From: Lutimaribacter degradans
GTDB taxonomy: Bacteria; Pseudomonadota; Alphaproteobacteria; Rhodobacterales; Rhodobacteraceae
Reading direction: 5' to 3'
DNA length: 56,821 nucleotides
Assembly: GCF_023703375.1 (NCBI RefSeq)
Contig: NZ_JAMQGO010000015.1
Span: forward strand, 1-56,821
This document shows, piece by piece, positions 1 through 7,715 of the stretch; position 1 is the first letter of the stretch; each line of letters opens with the position of its first letter. A program made the translations under genes and the position numbers. The notes under the pieces were generated by a model. It ran no database searches. It had not been told where the DNA came from and worked only from the letters and a program-made list of their open reading frames with translations.

Positions 1-1
1 T

Positions 2-61
2 CGACGGCACTCAGCATTGGGCTGGAAAAGCCCGGTCGCCTTCGAACGGAAAGTGGCTTAA
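2..61 (+). pseudogene. C-terminal end of an IS3-family transposase (OrfB)
   Basis: The reading frame at 2-61 translates to RRHSALGWKSPVAFERKVA and a stop. This is the usual C-terminus of IS3-family (IS150-like) OrfB transposases, the end of the DDE integrase-core protein. Only the tail is inside the window, so the element may be complete to the left or truncated. The bases at about 71-99, ending in GTGACAGGTCCA, look like the terminal inverted repeat of such an element. Family assignment is from recognition of the tail motif, not from a search. Confidence 0.7.
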
Positions 62-70
62 ACGAGCACC

Positions 71-99
71 TGGAGCGGCACAAATACGTGACAGGTCCA
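71..99. repeat. Candidate terminal inverted repeat, right end of the IS3-type element
   Basis: Ten bases after the transposase stop, the sequence runs to TACGTGACAGGTCCA, which read inward is TGGACCTGTCACGTA. Several IS3-group elements have ends of this form. The matching left end is outside the window, so the repeat cannot be verified here. Confidence 0.4.
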
Positions 100-186
100 C
101 TGGGCCTGAAGCAGAAGGCTGAGGCGCGTCCCTGAGCACCTGCTCATATCTGAAGTTGAAATCATCACCGATGGCGGCCGGCGCGC

Positions 187-358
187 GCGCCAATGGCTTG
201 GCGTCGATTCTACAATGAGGAACGTCCGCACGGCGCGATTGCCAAAAAAACCCCGATCACGCTGACGAAATCGGGGGCATCACCAGCCTGTCACCCTGAT
301 CGAGGCGGAAAACTCTCGCCAAGGGCGGTCCAACGTTGGGGGTCGGATCAAAAGGTAA
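187..358 (+). pseudogene. Second IS3-type transposase C-terminal remnant, frameshifted
   Basis: The frame from 193 gives MAWRRFYNEERPHGAIAKKT, the typical end of the integrase core of another IS3-group transposase (W..YNEERPHGAI). After about residue 30 the expected tail continues in another frame: positions 302-358 read EAENSRQGRSNVGGRIKR and stop, so a frameshift separates the halves. Just upstream, about 145-190, another frame reads SEVEIITDGGRR, which resembles the start of an IS-encoded OrfA. The segment is therefore probably a fusion of decayed IS pieces rather than one gene. No terminal repeat was found. Confidence 0.55.
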
Positions 359-631
359 CAAGCTCGACTTGCGAATGGTCTTCAAAAAGGGGGCGGGTAA
401 GAAGGACTCCAACAGAAAACCGCGAAAGAAGGCAGGTCAGACGGACACGAACAGAGCAGATAGCACCGCTTCGGCGGATCAATCATTTGTGCAAAAACGC
501 TTGACCGCCAGGCCCCCGTTACCGAAGCCCTGACCCTCAATCCGAAAGGCTTTAAAACGTTGTGTAAAAATGATAAATATTTGATAGACTGGTTTGCCGT
601 TCATGGCTGACCAAGCGGAAAGGATTTGCTC
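359..631. other. Intergenic region upstream of the response regulator
   Basis: No gene is supported here. Two similar A-rich motifs occur: TTTGTGCAAAAACG at 486-499 and CGTTGTGTAAAAATG at 558-572. The region 541-600 is AT-rich compared with its surroundings and probably carries the promoter of the regulator that starts near 632. A Shine-Dalgarno-like GGAAAGGA lies at 617-624. Confidence 0.5.
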
Positions 632-1396
632 GTGGTGCGTCCAAATGTGCTGGTTCTCGATGACGAGATTCAGATTACAGAACTACTTGAGATGGCCCTG
701 TCCGAGTACGGGTGTGACGTATGCACGGTCAGCAAAATCTCGGAATTTCAGAACAAGCAAGCCGAGCAAGCTTTCGACATTTACATCATTGATCTTGGTT
801 TGCCGGATGGCAACGGCTTGTCCTTGATTCAGGAATTGTCCCAAAATCCGGCTTGCGGCGTCATTATTGTGAGCGGACGTGGGGCGGATACCGATCGTAT
901 CGTTGGTCTTGAGATTGGGGCGGATGATTACATCACCAAACCGTTCAAGTTGCGCGAGTTGGTGGCCCGCGTCCACGCTGTTTTGCGCAGAACGCAAAGG
1001 CACCGGGTCGTGCAACAAGACGTCGCCCATGCTACCACGGATAGTACGGCTGACACGACAAGCACCATTCAGTTCGATGATTACAGACTTGATCTTGGTG
1101 CCCGACTTCTATTCGCGCCTCACGGGGGCGAAATCGAGCTGACCACCGCAGAGTTCAACCTGCTCGCCGCATTGCTGAACCGTCGAGGACAGGTGCTCAC
1201 CCGAGACCAGTTGATGAACGCCATCAAGGGGCGTGATTGGGAAAGTTACGATCGCGCAGTCGATAGTCTGGTGAGCCGGTTGAGAAGCAAGATACCCGCT
1301 CCGTCGAGGCGCTCTCACTATATACGAACGGTTCACGGGGTTGGATACGCGTTTTCGCTGCCCTCCAACGACCGTGTCCGCGATCATGAGGGCTAA
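632..1396 (+). CDS. OmpR/PhoB-family response regulator
   Basis: This is a 254-residue two-component response regulator. The receiver (about residues 5-120) keeps every key residue: acidic D10/D11, phosphoacceptor D54 in the IIDLGLPDG strand, and K103 in TKPF. The C-terminal winged helix (about 150-250) has the OmpR pattern, with FNLLAALL, RGQVLTRDQL, DSLVSRLRSKI and the IRTVHGVGYAF wing. I chose GTG at 632 because AAGGA ends 7 bases before it; a TTG at 626 is too close. It precedes, in the same direction, a periplasmic binding protein and a membrane hybrid kinase, which are its likely input. Its DNA targets are unknown; its own promoter and the promoter near 1465 are obvious candidates. Confidence 0.9.
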   Translation: MVRPNVLVLDDEIQITELLEMALSEYGCDVCTVSKISEFQNKQAEQAFDIYIIDLGLPDGNGLSLIQELSQNPACGVIIVSGRGADTDRIVGLEIGADDYITKPFKLRELVARVHAVLRRTQRHRVVQQDVAHATTDSTADTTSTIQFDDYRLDLGARLLFAPHGGEIELTTAEFNLLAALLNRRGQVLTRDQLMNAIKGRDWESYDRAVDSLVSRLRSKIPAPSRRSHYIRTVHGVGYAFSLPSNDRVRDHEG

Positions 1397-1464
1397 GCAT
1401 CTGGCAACACAAACATTTCCTCTTATTGGGCGCATGGCCGACCTCTAGCACGCTCCGGCTTGTT

Positions 1465-1493
1465 TTGAATGAAAGACTGTTTCACACTATTCT
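1465..1493 (+). promoter_or_regulatory. Candidate sigma-70-type promoter with an overlapping inverted repeat
   Basis: TTGAAT at 1465-1470 and TATTCT at 1488-1493 are separated by exactly 17 bases. An inverted repeat TGAAA-N5-TTTCA (1470-1484) sits in the spacer and could be an operator. The promoter would drive the binding-protein/kinase pair separately from the regulator gene. This is pattern reading only. Confidence 0.35.
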
Positions 1494-1604
1494 TTAGGAT
1501 TACTTGCAGCGATGTGGTTTGCTGGTCGCGCGGCCTCGCAGACTCGACTTCGCCAACACGTTACGCGGAAGCCGGCAGCAACAGCTTTTGAAATGAGAGA
1601 ATCC

Positions 1605-2684
1605 ATGCGTGGCGACTGTACCTCAAGGAGCGAAGAAAGAGGCGCTTGGTACCGATGCTCATCTGCATTTTTCCATCTTTTCTTTTGGCTGTTCGTGTCG
1701 ACGGCAGCGCTCTCTGGCCAGACCGCACTCGCTGACCCGATACGGATCGGCGGAGTTGAGTATCTTGGTGACTTGCCAACTTTCATCGCAGAGCGTGACG
1801 GGCATTTCGCGCGTCATCACGCGGATGTCGAAGTCATATTCAGCGGTTCCGGGCGTGAGAATCTGCGCAGGCTGCGTGCGGGGGAGATAGATTTCGCGCT
1901 TATGGCCATGACCCCACTGGTCTTCGATGCACTTGCCAATCCCGTACGTGACGGCCCGGACTCCCCGGTGATCTTGGCCAACCTGTCGCATGCGCGCCCC
2001 GTGGTTCATTTGATGCTGCTCGATGTTGGTGACGTTCCTATGGACGAAGCGCTGCGCGGGCGGACCATTGGGGTGCCGCACGGCTCCAATGCTGATTATG
2101 TTCTTCACGTGATCGCCAGGATCGCAGGCATCTCTGAAAGCGACTACAGCTTGCTGGATATTGACCCCGAGGAAATGGGCGATGCGCTGGCTTCCGGTCG
2201 GATCGACGCCGTCAGCGTATGGGATCCGTGGGCGGGTCAGCTTCGCAACCGCTTCGGCGACCGCCTGAAAGAGCAGCCAGATACTGGCCGCTACGTCTCA
2301 CGCTGGTTGCTCGTCACGCGGCGTGAAACCGCAGAGACCGATCCTGGCCATACCCAGGATATCCTGCGCGCGTATCGGGACGCTGTTGTCTGGATCCAGG
2401 CAAACCCGGAGGCAGCCTTTTCTGCACATGCGGCGCGCATCTCCGGCGCGAACTCGACTCAGAGAAACGGGGAGGTCGATCTTCTGTTCGACGTGACGCT
2501 CGACTGGTCGCTGATCGCCAGCTACCAACAGCAACTGGTCTGGGCCCTCACGGATACAAGAACGAACGACAGGGAAGTACCCAGCTTCATGGACATGGTT
2601 GCTCCCGCGCCGTTGGCCGCCATCGCTCCGGAAGCGGTGACCATACCGTATATCCCAAAAGACAGCGGCAGGCAGGACAAATGA
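1605..2684 (+). CDS. Periplasmic solute-binding protein, NMT1/TauA/SsuA-like, linked to a sensor kinase
   Basis: The protein has about 359 residues if ATG 1605 is used; in-frame ATGs at 1593 and 1512 are alternatives, and GAGAGA precedes 1605. It has a hydrophobic export segment (FFHLFFWLFVSTAALS) and a likely cleavage after TALA. The mature protein begins IRIGGVEYLGDLPTFIAERDGHF, the usual start of nitrate/sulfonate/thiamine-precursor binding proteins. Further family segments are LRRLRAGEIDFALMAMTP, TIGVPHGSNADY and GRIDAVSVWDPWAGQL. No permease or ATPase gene is nearby. Instead its stop codon overlaps the start of a membrane hybrid histidine kinase (ATGA). I infer that it presents a ligand to that kinase, as TorT does for TorS, rather than feeding a transporter. 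The ligand is unknown. Confidence 0.75.
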   Translation: MRGDCTSRSEERGAWYRCSSAFFHLFFWLFVSTAALSGQTALADPIRIGGVEYLGDLPTFIAERDGHFARHHADVEVIFSGSGRENLRRLRAGEIDFALMAMTPLVFDALANPVRDGPDSPVILANLSHARPVVHLMLLDVGDVPMDEALRGRTIGVPHGSNADYVLHVIARIAGISESDYSLLDIDPEEMGDALASGRIDAVSVWDPWAGQLRNRFGDRLKEQPDTGRYVSRWLLVTRRETAETDPGHTQDILRAYRDAVVWIQANPEAAFSAHAARISGANSTQRNGEVDLLFDVTLDWSLIASYQQQLVWALTDTRTNDREVPSFMDMVAPAPLAAIAPEAVTIPYIPKDSGRQDK

Positions 2685-5600
2685 GCCTCGTTCGCCTTTC
2701 GCAAATTTGCCTCGCCCTTGGCCTGATGAGTTTTCTTGCATTGTCCGGGGTGTCGTTTTTTCTGCTGGACCGCCTTCATAAAGAACAGCAGCAGCTTGCG
2801 TTTCTTTTGCAGGTTCAACGAGAGGTTAGCGCCATATCGGTTGGAGCCGACGCGATCGCGCTCTCGGGGACAGATCAAAAGCTCTACGAGGCATTCGTAG
2901 CCAAAGCGCGTCGTTTACAGACGGATTTGAAATCGCTCAGCAACGAGTTTCCGGATGCCCGCAATGCCGTCAAGGCCATCGACATGATCCTGACCGACCT
3001 CGATCCTTTGGTTCCGCGAGACCGCGCAGATTACCTTGGTCCTTTCGCGCGTGCCAATGCCGACGACTATTTCTCGAAACTTGCAGACTCCAATATTGCC
3101 AGCCACGGCATCGCACTGGATGCCGCTGTCAGTGAGGCGCTGAAACAGCGGCAAGAGCAGATTGCAGACCGGGCATTCTGGGTCGCCGCATCTTTCGCGT
3201 CCGTTGCATCATTTTTCCTCTTCGCCACGGTTGGCAGCTTTGCGCTGATCTACCAGCGAATCGGAGGACCACTACGCGCGTTCGCCCGGACGATTAAAGC
3301 GATCGACCAAGGGCAACCGGATGCGCGCGCGCCAGACACTGCCGATGACGAGATCGGAGAGGTTGGCCGCGCGTTCAACGAGCTCATCAAGCATCGCCGT
3401 GCCGCAGAAGAAGAATTGGAACGCTCCGCTTCGCTTTTGCGTATTGCCGGCCAAATGGCCCAGTTCGGAGGCTGGCGCTATGATGCCGTAAAGCGGGAAA
3501 TCGAATGGAGCGACGAAACTGCGCTTATCCACGGAGAGCCCCCTGGCACACAGCCATCGCTGGAAGACGGCTTAAACTACTACGTAGAGGAAGACCGTGC
3601 CCGCATCGCAAAATTGTTCGGCGACTGCGTCGAAAAAGGCCAGCCGTTCGACGACATCTTCCGCATTTGCAATGCGAACGGAAATGTTGTGTGGATTCGC
3701 TCCGCGGGCCAGCCAGTCTATGGCGGCGACGGCACCATCAATGGCGCCCATGGTGCCTTCCAGGACGTGTCCGACCTTATGGCAGCTCGAAGTGAGGCAG
3801 AAAGGCGCGATGCGGAACTGCAGGATGTCATCAACTCGATCGGCGACGGCTTCATGATTCTCGATCAGGAGTGGCATTTCCGCTATGCCAACTCCACCGC
3901 ATTGCGCCTGATGGAGCGCTCCGACAGTGATTTGATTGGTCGGAACATCTGGGAAGAGTTCCCAGAGGCGGTGGGGACGGATTTCGAGCATTACTATAAT
4001 TCAGTTCTGGAAACCGGACAAAGCCAGTCCTTCGTGGCGTATTTCGCGCCGCTGGAAAAGTGGTTCGAGGTCAGTGCGCATGCCACCCGCGAGGGGTTGG
4101 CCGTGTACTTCCGCGACTACACGGATGAATACGAAAGGCAAAGCCAGCTGCGGCTGCTTCAAGCGGCAATCGATCGTATCGATGATATCATCCTGATCAC
4201 CGAAGCAGAACCGATCAGCGGCCCCGACCATCCGCGCACCGTTTATGCCAATGCTGCCTTCGAACGACGGACGGGTTACTCGCGTGAAGAAGCGCTGGCG
4301 ACCACTCCGCGGATTCTCCAGGGGCCAGAGACCGATCGGTCGGAGCTTGATCGCATTCGGGCCGCCCTGATCGCCTTGAAACCGGTGCGCGCCGAACTCG
4401 TCAACTATACGAAATCAGGCGAGCCGTTCTGGCTCGAGCTCGAGATATCGCCCGTTGCCGATGAGACCGGCAGTTACACTCACTGGATCTCTGTCGAACG
4501 CGACATAACCGAACGAAAGGAAATCGAGCGCCAGCTTCGGGAGTCCCAGAAGATGGAGGCAGTCGGTCATCTGACGGGCGGTGTCGCTCATGATTTCAAT
4601 AATCTGCTGACTGTCATTCTCGGCAACGCGGAGCTGATCTCAGAAATGGCGAGCGACCCGAAAATTCGTCAGATGGCGGAAGTCACAATGTCCGCGGCGG
4701 AGCGTGGCGCCCAGTTGACCGGTCGCCTGCTGGCGTTTGCACGTCGCAAGCCACTGGATCCGAGACTGACCGACTTGAACCAATTGATCGAATCGATGCA
4801 ACCACTCATTCGCCGCACCGTACCTGAAAGCACCGAGATCGAATGCGTACTCGACCCTGAACTCGGCATCGCTGAAATCGATGCCGGGGAATTGGACACG
4901 GCCCTGCTCAACCTCATTGTCAACGCGCGCGACGCCATGGAGGACGGTGGAAAAATTACCATCGAGACCGCCAATGTCGTGCTGGACGATCATTACGCTG
5001 CCCGCCACAGCGAAGTCGAGCCGGGCGAGCATATCATGGTCTGCGTGTCCGACACCGGCAAGGGGATGGATCCTGAGACGCTCCGGCAGGCCTTCGAGCC
5101 GTTTTTCACCACCAAGGACGTAGGCAAGGGAAGCGGTCTCGGGTTGAGCATGGTGTTTGGGTTCACCAAGCAGTCGGGTGGACACATTAAGATATATTCC
5201 GAGCCCAATGAGGGCACGTCGGTGAAGCTCTATTTTCCACGCCTGCCAATCGAACAAGAAACGGATGTCAAGCCAGCGGTCGAGGTTCCGCTGACAGGAG
5301 GAACAGAGCATATTCTGATTGCTGAGGATGATGACCTAGTGCTCCAACACCTCAAGAACCAGCTTGTTTCATTGGGTTACCGGGTGAGTGAGGCAATGTC
5401 TGGCCCAGAGGCGCTTGAAGTCATGCAAACGCACGAAGACATTGACCTCTTGCTGACAGACATCGTCATGCCGGGGGGTATGAACGGGCGCGAACTTGCT
5501 GAACAGGCGCAATCGGCTCGACCGTCCCTGAAGGTGTTGTTCACCTCGGGCTACACCGAGAACGCGATTGTCCATCAGGGACGGCTCGATCCAGGCGTCG

Positions 5601-5710
5601 CCCTGTTGAGCAAACCCTATACCCGGCTGGAGCTGGCAACCAAGGTGCGCCGCGTTCTCGATGGGGATCACGCCCAATTTACGCAAAACGCCATCCCACC
5701 TTTAGAATGA
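2681..5710 (+). CDS. Membrane hybrid histidine kinase with HAMP, three PAS domains and a C-terminal receiver
   Basis: The protein has 1009 residues. Order: TM1 about 8-30; a mostly helical periplasmic domain about 31-162; TM2 about 163-190; HAMP about 190-245; PAS1 about 250-365; PAS2 about 375-485; PAS3 about 490-610; HisKA with phosphorylatable H637 in GGVAHDFNN; HATPase about 680-865 with N box (NLIVNARDAM), G1 (DTGKGM) and G2 (GKGSGLGLSM); and a receiver about 885-1000 with D927 in LLTDIVMPGG. PAS3 looks LOV-like (PRILQGPETDR) but lacks the flavin-binding Cys of NCRFLQ. The gene overlaps the binding-protein gene by 4 bases, so translation is probably coupled. No HPt protein is visible, so the route of phosphate from kinase or receiver to a regulator is open. 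It is paralogous to the soluble kinase at 7716-10361. Confidence 0.9.
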   Translation: MSLVRLSQICLALGLMSFLALSGVSFFLLDRLHKEQQQLAFLLQVQREVSAISVGADAIALSGTDQKLYEAFVAKARRLQTDLKSLSNEFPDARNAVKAIDMILTDLDPLVPRDRADYLGPFARANADDYFSKLADSNIASHGIALDAAVSEALKQRQEQIADRAFWVAASFASVASFFLFATVGSFALIYQRIGGPLRAFARTIKAIDQGQPDARAPDTADDEIGEVGRAFNELIKHRRAAEEELERSASLLRIAGQMAQFGGWRYDAVKREIEWSDETALIHGEPPGTQPSLEDGLNYYVEEDRARIAKLFGDCVEKGQPFDDIFRICNANGNVVWIRSAGQPVYGGDGTINGAHGAFQDVSDLMAARSEAERRDAELQDVINSIGDGFMILDQEWHFRYANSTALRLMERSDSDLIGRNIWEEFPEAVGTDFEHYYNSVLETGQSQSFVAYFAPLEKWFEVSAHATREGLAVYFRDYTDEYERQSQLRLLQAAIDRIDDIILITEAEPISGPDHPRTVYANAAFERRTGYSREEALATTPRILQGPETDRSELDRIRAALIALKPVRAELVNYTKSGEPFWLELEISPVADETGSYTHWISVERDITERKEIERQLRESQKMEAVGHLTGGVAHDFNNLLTVILGNAELISEMASDPKIRQMAEVTMSAAERGAQLTGRLLAFARRKPLDPRLTDLNQLIESMQPLIRRTVPESTEIECVLDPELGIAEIDAGELDTALLNLIVNARDAMEDGGKITIETANVVLDDHYAARHSEVEPGEHIMVCVSDTGKGMDPETLRQAFEPFFTTKDVGKGSGLGLSMVFGFTKQSGGHIKIYSEPNEGTSVKLYFPRLPIEQETDVKPAVEVPLTGGTEHILIAEDDDLVLQHLKNQLVSLGYRVSEAMSGPEALEVMQTHEDIDLLLTDIVMPGGMNGRELAEQAQSARPSLKVLFTSGYTENAIVHQGRLDPGVALLSKPYTRLELATKVRRVLDGDHAQFTQNAIPPLE

Positions 5711-5787
5711 TGGCGGCCGGCCGTTGAACCCGCGCCCTGCCCCTTCGGCTACCCAACTCCGATGTGTGATTGCTCGGAAGGCTGACG

Positions 5788-6015
5788 TCAGCTCCCCATC
5801 AGGTTCTTGAGCCCGCCTGTGAACGTCGCGTCCTCTCTGATCTTTCGGTCTTCGAGTATAGGATGTGCATCCTGGCCCGTGCGGAGGCGGAGGCGATCCC
5901 CGGTTTCGTTGGCGGCCTGCCAGATGATCTCGCCGACAACGTCAGGGGAGGACAGGGTCGCGACCAGCTCACCGAACAACCGGCCCATGGCTCGGCCTTC
6001 CAACTGGCAGACCGT
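5788..6015 (-). pseudogene. C-terminal fragment of a short-chain dehydrogenase/reductase
   Basis: The minus strand encodes about 70 residues (MGRLFGELVATLSS, then GEIIWQAANETGDRLRLRTG and ILEDRKIREDATFTGGLKNL). This resembles the C-terminal end of classical SDR proteins, where DVAEAIYEAATDGTDRLRY-type sequence is followed by a short acidic tail. The Rossmann core, the TGxxxGIG motif and the catalytic YxxxK are absent, and upstream frames are interrupted, so this is a gene relic. The assignment is by memory of the family pattern. Confidence 0.45.
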
Positions 6016-6073
6016 GGTGTTTCCGTGGTTCGGGATCGTGACGGGGCTTCCACGCTATCGATAAAGCCATATT

Positions 6074-6099
6074 GCCTGCCGATTTACAAATCGGCAGGC
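6074..6099. repeat. 26-base perfect palindrome
   Basis: GCCTGCCGATTT at 6074-6085 is followed by AC and then AAATCGGCAGGC at 6088-6099. It lies in non-coding sequence between the membrane kinase and the second regulator, which converge here. Neither strand has a T-run after the stem, so a standard intrinsic terminator is not clear. It could be a bidirectional terminator, a protein-binding site, or an IS-derived scar. Confidence 0.6.
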
Positions 6100-6214
6100 G
6101 ACCCCAAGTTGGTCGAGCGCGTGAACAAGCGGCGCTTGATGATGTCACCTGGAAGCAATTCACTTGACGACCACGCTCGACCACGGAGGGCACCCTTCGC
6201 CCCTTGTAATGTTG

Positions 6215-7045
6215 TCATTGTCGAGCCGCGCGCATCACCGATTGCGACACAGGAACGACATTTGACATCCCTGTTCGAGCGGAATACCCGACACGCTTGG
6301 TATCCTGAAACGGCAGTGAATTCTGCTTTGCGCGGCGTGCGCGGTCGAGACTCAGCTTGTAACCAATCCCATAGATAGTTTCGATGCCGTCGAACGCGGG
6401 GTCGAACTTGCGAAACTTGTTGCGCAAACGCTTTATGTGGCTGTCGATATTGCGGTCGTTGACACCACCCTGATGGCCATAGTCGTATACGATTTCAATC
6501 AGCTGTTCGCGCGACTTGACCACTCCGTCATGACGGGCAAGCGCATGGAGAAGATCGAACTCCGTCTTGGTCAGGAACAGCTCGCTTTCCAGCCAGAACG
6601 ACTGAAACCGGCTTTTGTCCATGACAAGCGTACCACGCTTGCTCGGCACCTCTAGGCCCCGTTCCACGATGTGCTCACTCTTCTTGTCGACCGGACGCGC
6701 GCGGAACGTTATCCGGGCGAAGAGTACTTCGGGCGATACCGGCAAGCGAACGTAATCCAGCGCGCCAAGGCGCAGCACCGTCAATTCCTGAGAGGCCTCG
6801 CCATTGGCCGTGATCGCGATCACCTGTGCACCGCCATTGAAACCATGCCGGAACATTAACTTCCAGCCGCTGGCCTCGGGATCGTCGAGCGAGACCACGA
6901 TCATTTCGGGCCGGAACCTCAAGAGTTCCTTTTCGGCGCGTCCGACATCAGCGACGACCAATGTCTGACTCCCAGCGTGGCGCAGCAAATCCGCGGTTTC
7001 ATTGAGAAGTGCCCGGTCAGCCCCAACAAGCATCGTCCTGATCAT
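6215..7045 (-). CDS. OmpR-family response regulator with a degenerate receiver
   Basis: The protein has 276 residues. The N-terminal domain has the receiver fold pattern, but key residues have changed: the acidic pair is reduced to one Asp (LVGAD10), a phosphoacceptor-like D54 remains in VVSLDDPEASG, and the conserved Lys of the KP motif is replaced (YVRLPV). The C-terminal winged helix (about 160-245) is well kept, with FLTKTEFDLLHALARH, VKSREQLIEIVYDY, NIDSHIKRLRNKF and IETIYGIGYKLSL. I chose ATG 7045, preceded by GGGGGTAAG, over a TTG at 7075. The changes suggest weak or phosphorylation-independent signalling. It lies between two paralogous hybrid kinases and is codirectional with the soluble one. 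Confidence 0.85.
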   Translation of the reverse strand: MIRTMLVGADRALLNETADLLRHAGSQTLVVADVGRAEKELLRFRPEMIVVSLDDPEASGWKLMFRHGFNGGAQVIAITANGEASQELTVLRLGALDYVRLPVSPEVLFARITFRARPVDKKSEHIVERGLEVPSKRGTLVMDKSRFQSFWLESELFLTKTEFDLLHALARHDGVVKSREQLIEIVYDYGHQGGVNDRNIDSHIKRLRNKFRKFDPAFDGIETIYGIGYKLSLDRARRAKQNSLPFQDTKRVGYSARTGMSNVVPVSQSVMRAARQ

Positions 7046-7715
7046 TTTCTTACCCCCAGTATGTGCATCGGCCAATTCACCGACGACACCTACATGAGAC
7101 CAGACTTTCGCCGTCTTTTGGCCCGGATCTCAGAAAACGTGCCACGTTTGTGCAAAAATGTGTGGTGGCTGTGGCGTTGTTGTTCTGCCCCCGCCTGAGG
7201 CGTGAGCTCCAATGTCCACTGACGTCATGCCATGCGGACGACGTGAGAGACGGCCAAGGGCGCTGAAGCGGTCCATCAGGGCCATGCGGATGTGGATTTC
7301 GGCGGTCTGGCGGCCGGGGCCTTTCGCGGCGATGCGCGCGCCGAAGGTGTTAAAGATTACATCGAACGTATGCGCGCGCGGTTTCCGCAACCGGAGAATA
7401 GACAGGCTGGGTCGCGTTCTTCCTCGAGGCCATGCACGCCCACGCCATGGTCGACATCGAGACGGCGGACGCAATCTTCAGCCTTCATGGCGAGAGCGGT
7501 TCCGCGAAGTGTTGAATTCTCAGTTCAATGACCAGGCATTGGACTTCGTTTGCGCCAGCCCGGCCTTCCGCGCGACCGGCTTGTAGGCCGCGTCCTTCGA
7601 TGTTCCGGATTCCTTGTTCATCTTCGCGCCTTGGTGGCTGCGATGCGCCAGAAATCCGCCGTTACGAAATCCTCAAATCTGCCCCATAGATCCTGAGGCC
7701 AGACACTCGCACAAG
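7046..7715. other. Gap between regulator and soluble kinase, with a decayed coding segment
   Basis: About 670 bases without an intact gene. On the plus strand, about 7248-7395 reads as protein-like sequence (HADVDFGGLAAGAFRGD, then KDYIERMRARFPQPE). After a frameshift near 7395-7402 it continues in another frame (GWVAFFLEAMHAHAMVDIE, then TADAIFSLHGESGSAKC and stop at about 7535). The codon pattern suggests a former gene whose family I do not recognise. CGTTTGTGCAAAAATGTG at 7145-7162 matches the motif before the first regulator. The stretch 7540-7715 shows nothing I can support. Confidence 0.4.

Noticed and set aside
5770..6378. Plus-strand open frame after the membrane kinase
   Set aside because: It overlaps the winged-helix end of the second regulator, has no family pattern and covers the SDR relic.
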